Shown: positions 62,563 through 64,000 of the stretch, piece after piece
How the letters are laid out: the number at the start of each line of letters is the position of its first letter
Position numbering within the stretch: position 1 is the first letter of the stretch
DNA from: Brachybacterium sacelli
GTDB lineage: Bacteria; Actinomycetota; Actinomycetes; Actinomycetales; Dermabacteraceae
Assembly (NCBI RefSeq): GCF_017876545.1
Contig: NZ_JAGIOD010000001.1
Location: 744,001 to 808,000, forward strand
Direction: 5' to 3'
DNA length: 64,000 nucleotides
The notes under the pieces: model-generated
The model's input: the letters and a program-made list of their open reading frames with translations, nothing else
Told to the model about the DNA's origin: nothing
Databases searched by the model: none
Made by a program: the position numbers and the translations under genes

Positions 62563-64000
62563 TCAGGTCCCGCAGAAAGTCATGAAGTGCTCGCCCCCGT
62601 CGCCCGGCCCGTCGAGGTGCGCATGCTCCTCACGGTGGGCGAAGGGCCGTCGCACGGCGTCCAGCAGGGTCCGCACCGGAGCGAGATCGCCGAGGTGCGC
62701 GGCGCGCAACGCGGCCTCAAGGTGCACGTTGCGCGGGATGTGGACGGGGTTCGTGCACGCCATGGCCTCCCGGGCGGCGTCGGCCCGCGCCCCGGTGCCG
62801 CGCAGTGCGAGCAGGCGCGCGTGCCAGGCCTCGAAGGCAGCGGGGTCGGTGCACAGGGCGGCCGGGTCGGCGTCGGTAAGGGCCCGGAAGAAGCCGGTGT
62901 GGTCGATGCCCTGCTCCTCGAGGAGGGCGAAGAGGTCGGTGCCGAGGGCGCGGATCGCGGCCGCACGCTCCGCGGGCGGTCCGGCCTCGTGGGAATCGGC
63001 CGCCCAGGGGATGCCGAGCTTGGCGGCCAGGCCCCGGGTGTGAGCGTCGAGCACGTGCTGCTCGAACCCTTCGAGCACCGCGGTGGCCTGCTCGACCGCC
63101 GCGTTCGGATCCTCCTCGTCGAGCAGCTCGAGCAGCGTCTCGGCGAAGCGGGAGAGGTTCCACAGCGCGATGCCGGGCTGGTTGGCGTAGGCGTAGCGGC
63201 CGCCGCGGTCGATCGAGCTGAACACGGCGCCACCGCGATGGACATCGAGGAAGGCGCAGGGCCCGTAGTCGATGCCCTCTCCGGACAGCGCCATGTTGTC
63301 GGTGTTCATGACGCCGTGGACGAACCCCACCAGCATCCACTGCGCCACCAGCTCGGCCTGGCCGCGCATCACCGCCTCGAGCAGGGCCAGCGGCGGGTTC
63401 GCCGCCTCCCCGGCGGCCGGGTGATGGCGGGAGATCGTGTGCTCGGCCAGCGCTCTGCGCACCTCGAGGTCGTGGTGCCAGGTGGCGTGCTCGAAGGTGC
63501 CGACCCGCAGATGACTCGCCGCGACCCGCACCAGCATCGCGCCCGGTTCCGCGGTCACGCCCTGGCGGGGAGCGATCTGCTCCCCCGTGGTCAGGACCGC
63601 GAGGGCACGGGTGGTGGGGATCCCGAGAGCGTGGAGGGACTCGCCGACCACTGCCTCGCGCAGCATCGGGCCCAGCGGCGCCTTGCCGTCACCGGCTCGG
63701 GCGAAGGGGGTCGCCCCAGCACCCTTGAGGTGCAGGTCGCGCCGGCGTCCGAGGGTGTCGACGAGGTCGCCCAACAGGACGGCCCGGCCGTCGCCGAGCT
63801 GCGGGTTGGCGCTGCCGAACTGGTGACCGGCGTAGGCCTGCGCGGTGGTGAAGGGATGGACGGGGGCGTCGGCGCCGGCGGGCAGCGGACGCCCCTGGCC
63901 GTCGAGCCGCCCGCTCAGCAGGGCGAGACCTTCGGCGCTGCGCAGGTGGTCGGCGTCGTAGCCGAGTTCGGCGGCGAGGTCCTCGTTCAGCCAGGCCAGC
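62563..64000 (-). CDS. selO: SelO-type protein adenylyltransferase, C-terminal part (5' end outside window)
   Basis: The frame is open to the right edge, so the gene's start lies beyond base 64000; 478 residues remain. AYAGHQFGSANPQLGDGRAV is the conserved SelO motif, followed by KGAGATPFARAGDGKA, NTDNMALSGEGIDYGPCAFL and a C-terminus FMTFCGT with Cys third from the end, the position of selenocysteine in animal SelO. By family it AMPylates protein Ser, Thr or Tyr residues in a redox-linked response. An in-frame TTG at 63774 is not the true start, because the motif precedes it. Confidence 0.93.
   Translation of the reverse strand, partial: LAWLNEDLAAELGYDADHLRSAEGLALLSGRLDGQGRPLPAGADAPVHPFTTAQAYAGHQFGSANPQLGDGRAVLLGDLVDTLGRRRDLHLKGAGATPFARAGDGKAPLGPMLREAVVGESLHALGIPTTRALAVLTTGEQIAPRQGVTAEPGAMLVRVAASHLRVGTFEHATWHHDLEVRRALAEHTISRHHPAAGEAANPPLALLEAVMRGQAELVAQWMLVGFVHGVMNTDNMALSGEGIDYGPCAFLDVHRGGAVFSSIDRGGRYAYANQPGIALWNLSRFAETLLELLDEEDPNAAVEQATAVLEGFEQHVLDAHTRGLAAKLGIPWAADSHEAGPPAERAAAIRALGTDLFALLEEQGIDHTGFFRALTDADPAALCTDPAAFEAWHARLLALRGTGARADAAREAMACTNPVHIPRNVHLEAALRAAHLGDLAPVRTLLDAVRRPFAHREEHAHLDGPGDGGEHFMTFCGT

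Overview
The window is about 70% GC by eye and densely packed. It has short intergenic gaps, many ATGA stop/start overlaps, frequent GTG starts and many genes without a Shine-Dalgarno site but with a TANNNT box 6-8 bases before the start. With LarC, PEP synthase plus its DUF299 regulator, carbohydrate ABC transporters lacking their own ATPase, and paired ABC2_membrane_6-type permeases, this points to a chromosomal segment of a Micrococcales-type actinobacterium. A Brachybacterium/Dermabacteraceae relative is my best guess, but that is inference. No rRNA, tRNA or CRISPR array was found.

Layout. 1-4000: end of a TetR repressor, a DHA2 drug exporter, two small paralogous SPW-like membrane proteins and an unknown protein. 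4031-8800: a leftward sugar ABC importer (binding protein, two permeases) and a Gfo/Idh/MocA oxidoreductase. 8970-11700: a phosphotransferase-like protein, an amidohydrolase and an acetyltransferase. 11740-14600: an ABC-2 exporter operon. 14614-17082: a GH78 alpha-L-rhamnosidase. 17160-24720: a palindromic promoter/operator, then SnoaL-like, HAD, two APH-like kinase-fold proteins (one fused to a P-loop kinase), an MFS exporter with a divergent wHTH regulator, a TIM-barrel isomerase-like protein and a DUF2306 membrane protein. 24723-25451: a gene-poor stretch holding a decayed IS630-like transposase piece.

25452-33466 is the most distinctive part. A ROK repressor faces an operator-bearing promoter that starts a seven-gene operon: sugar-binding lipoprotein, two permeases, a Tm-1-like (UPF0261) protein, a PEP-hydrolase-like TIM-barrel protein, an EthD-like protein and an oxidoreductase. 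The two middle proteins correspond to the two halves of the plant antiviral protein Tm-1. Here they sit in what looks like a carbohydrate-uptake and catabolic operon of unknown substrate.

33686-41500: an aldo/keto reductase, a DJ-1-like protein, an intact IS481-family element whose transposase stop codon comes from the target duplication, a dinucleotide-binding protein, VOC proteins, acetyltransferases, and a CmtR-like ArsR repressor with a palindromic operator and a coupled cation transporter. 41695-47240: SGNH hydrolase, GNATs, DUF402, DksA/TraR-type, HD-domain and NAD(P)-binding proteins. 47319-53824: LarC, a small cupin-like protein, ppsA with its regulator, and a methyltransferase. 53880-64000: a CNNM/CorC-type pair with a small upstream reading frame, a carboxylesterase-like hydrolase, a DUF4091 protein, an acidic protein, a PfpI-like protein, a TM-helix-repeat (mechanosensitive-channel-like) protein and the C-terminal three quarters or so of SelO running off the right edge.

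Two importers are present without an ATPase, consistent with a shared MsiK-type ATPase elsewhere. Several convergent gene pairs are separated by clear GC-rich hairpins. All functions are inferred from recognisable motifs; no database search was run.
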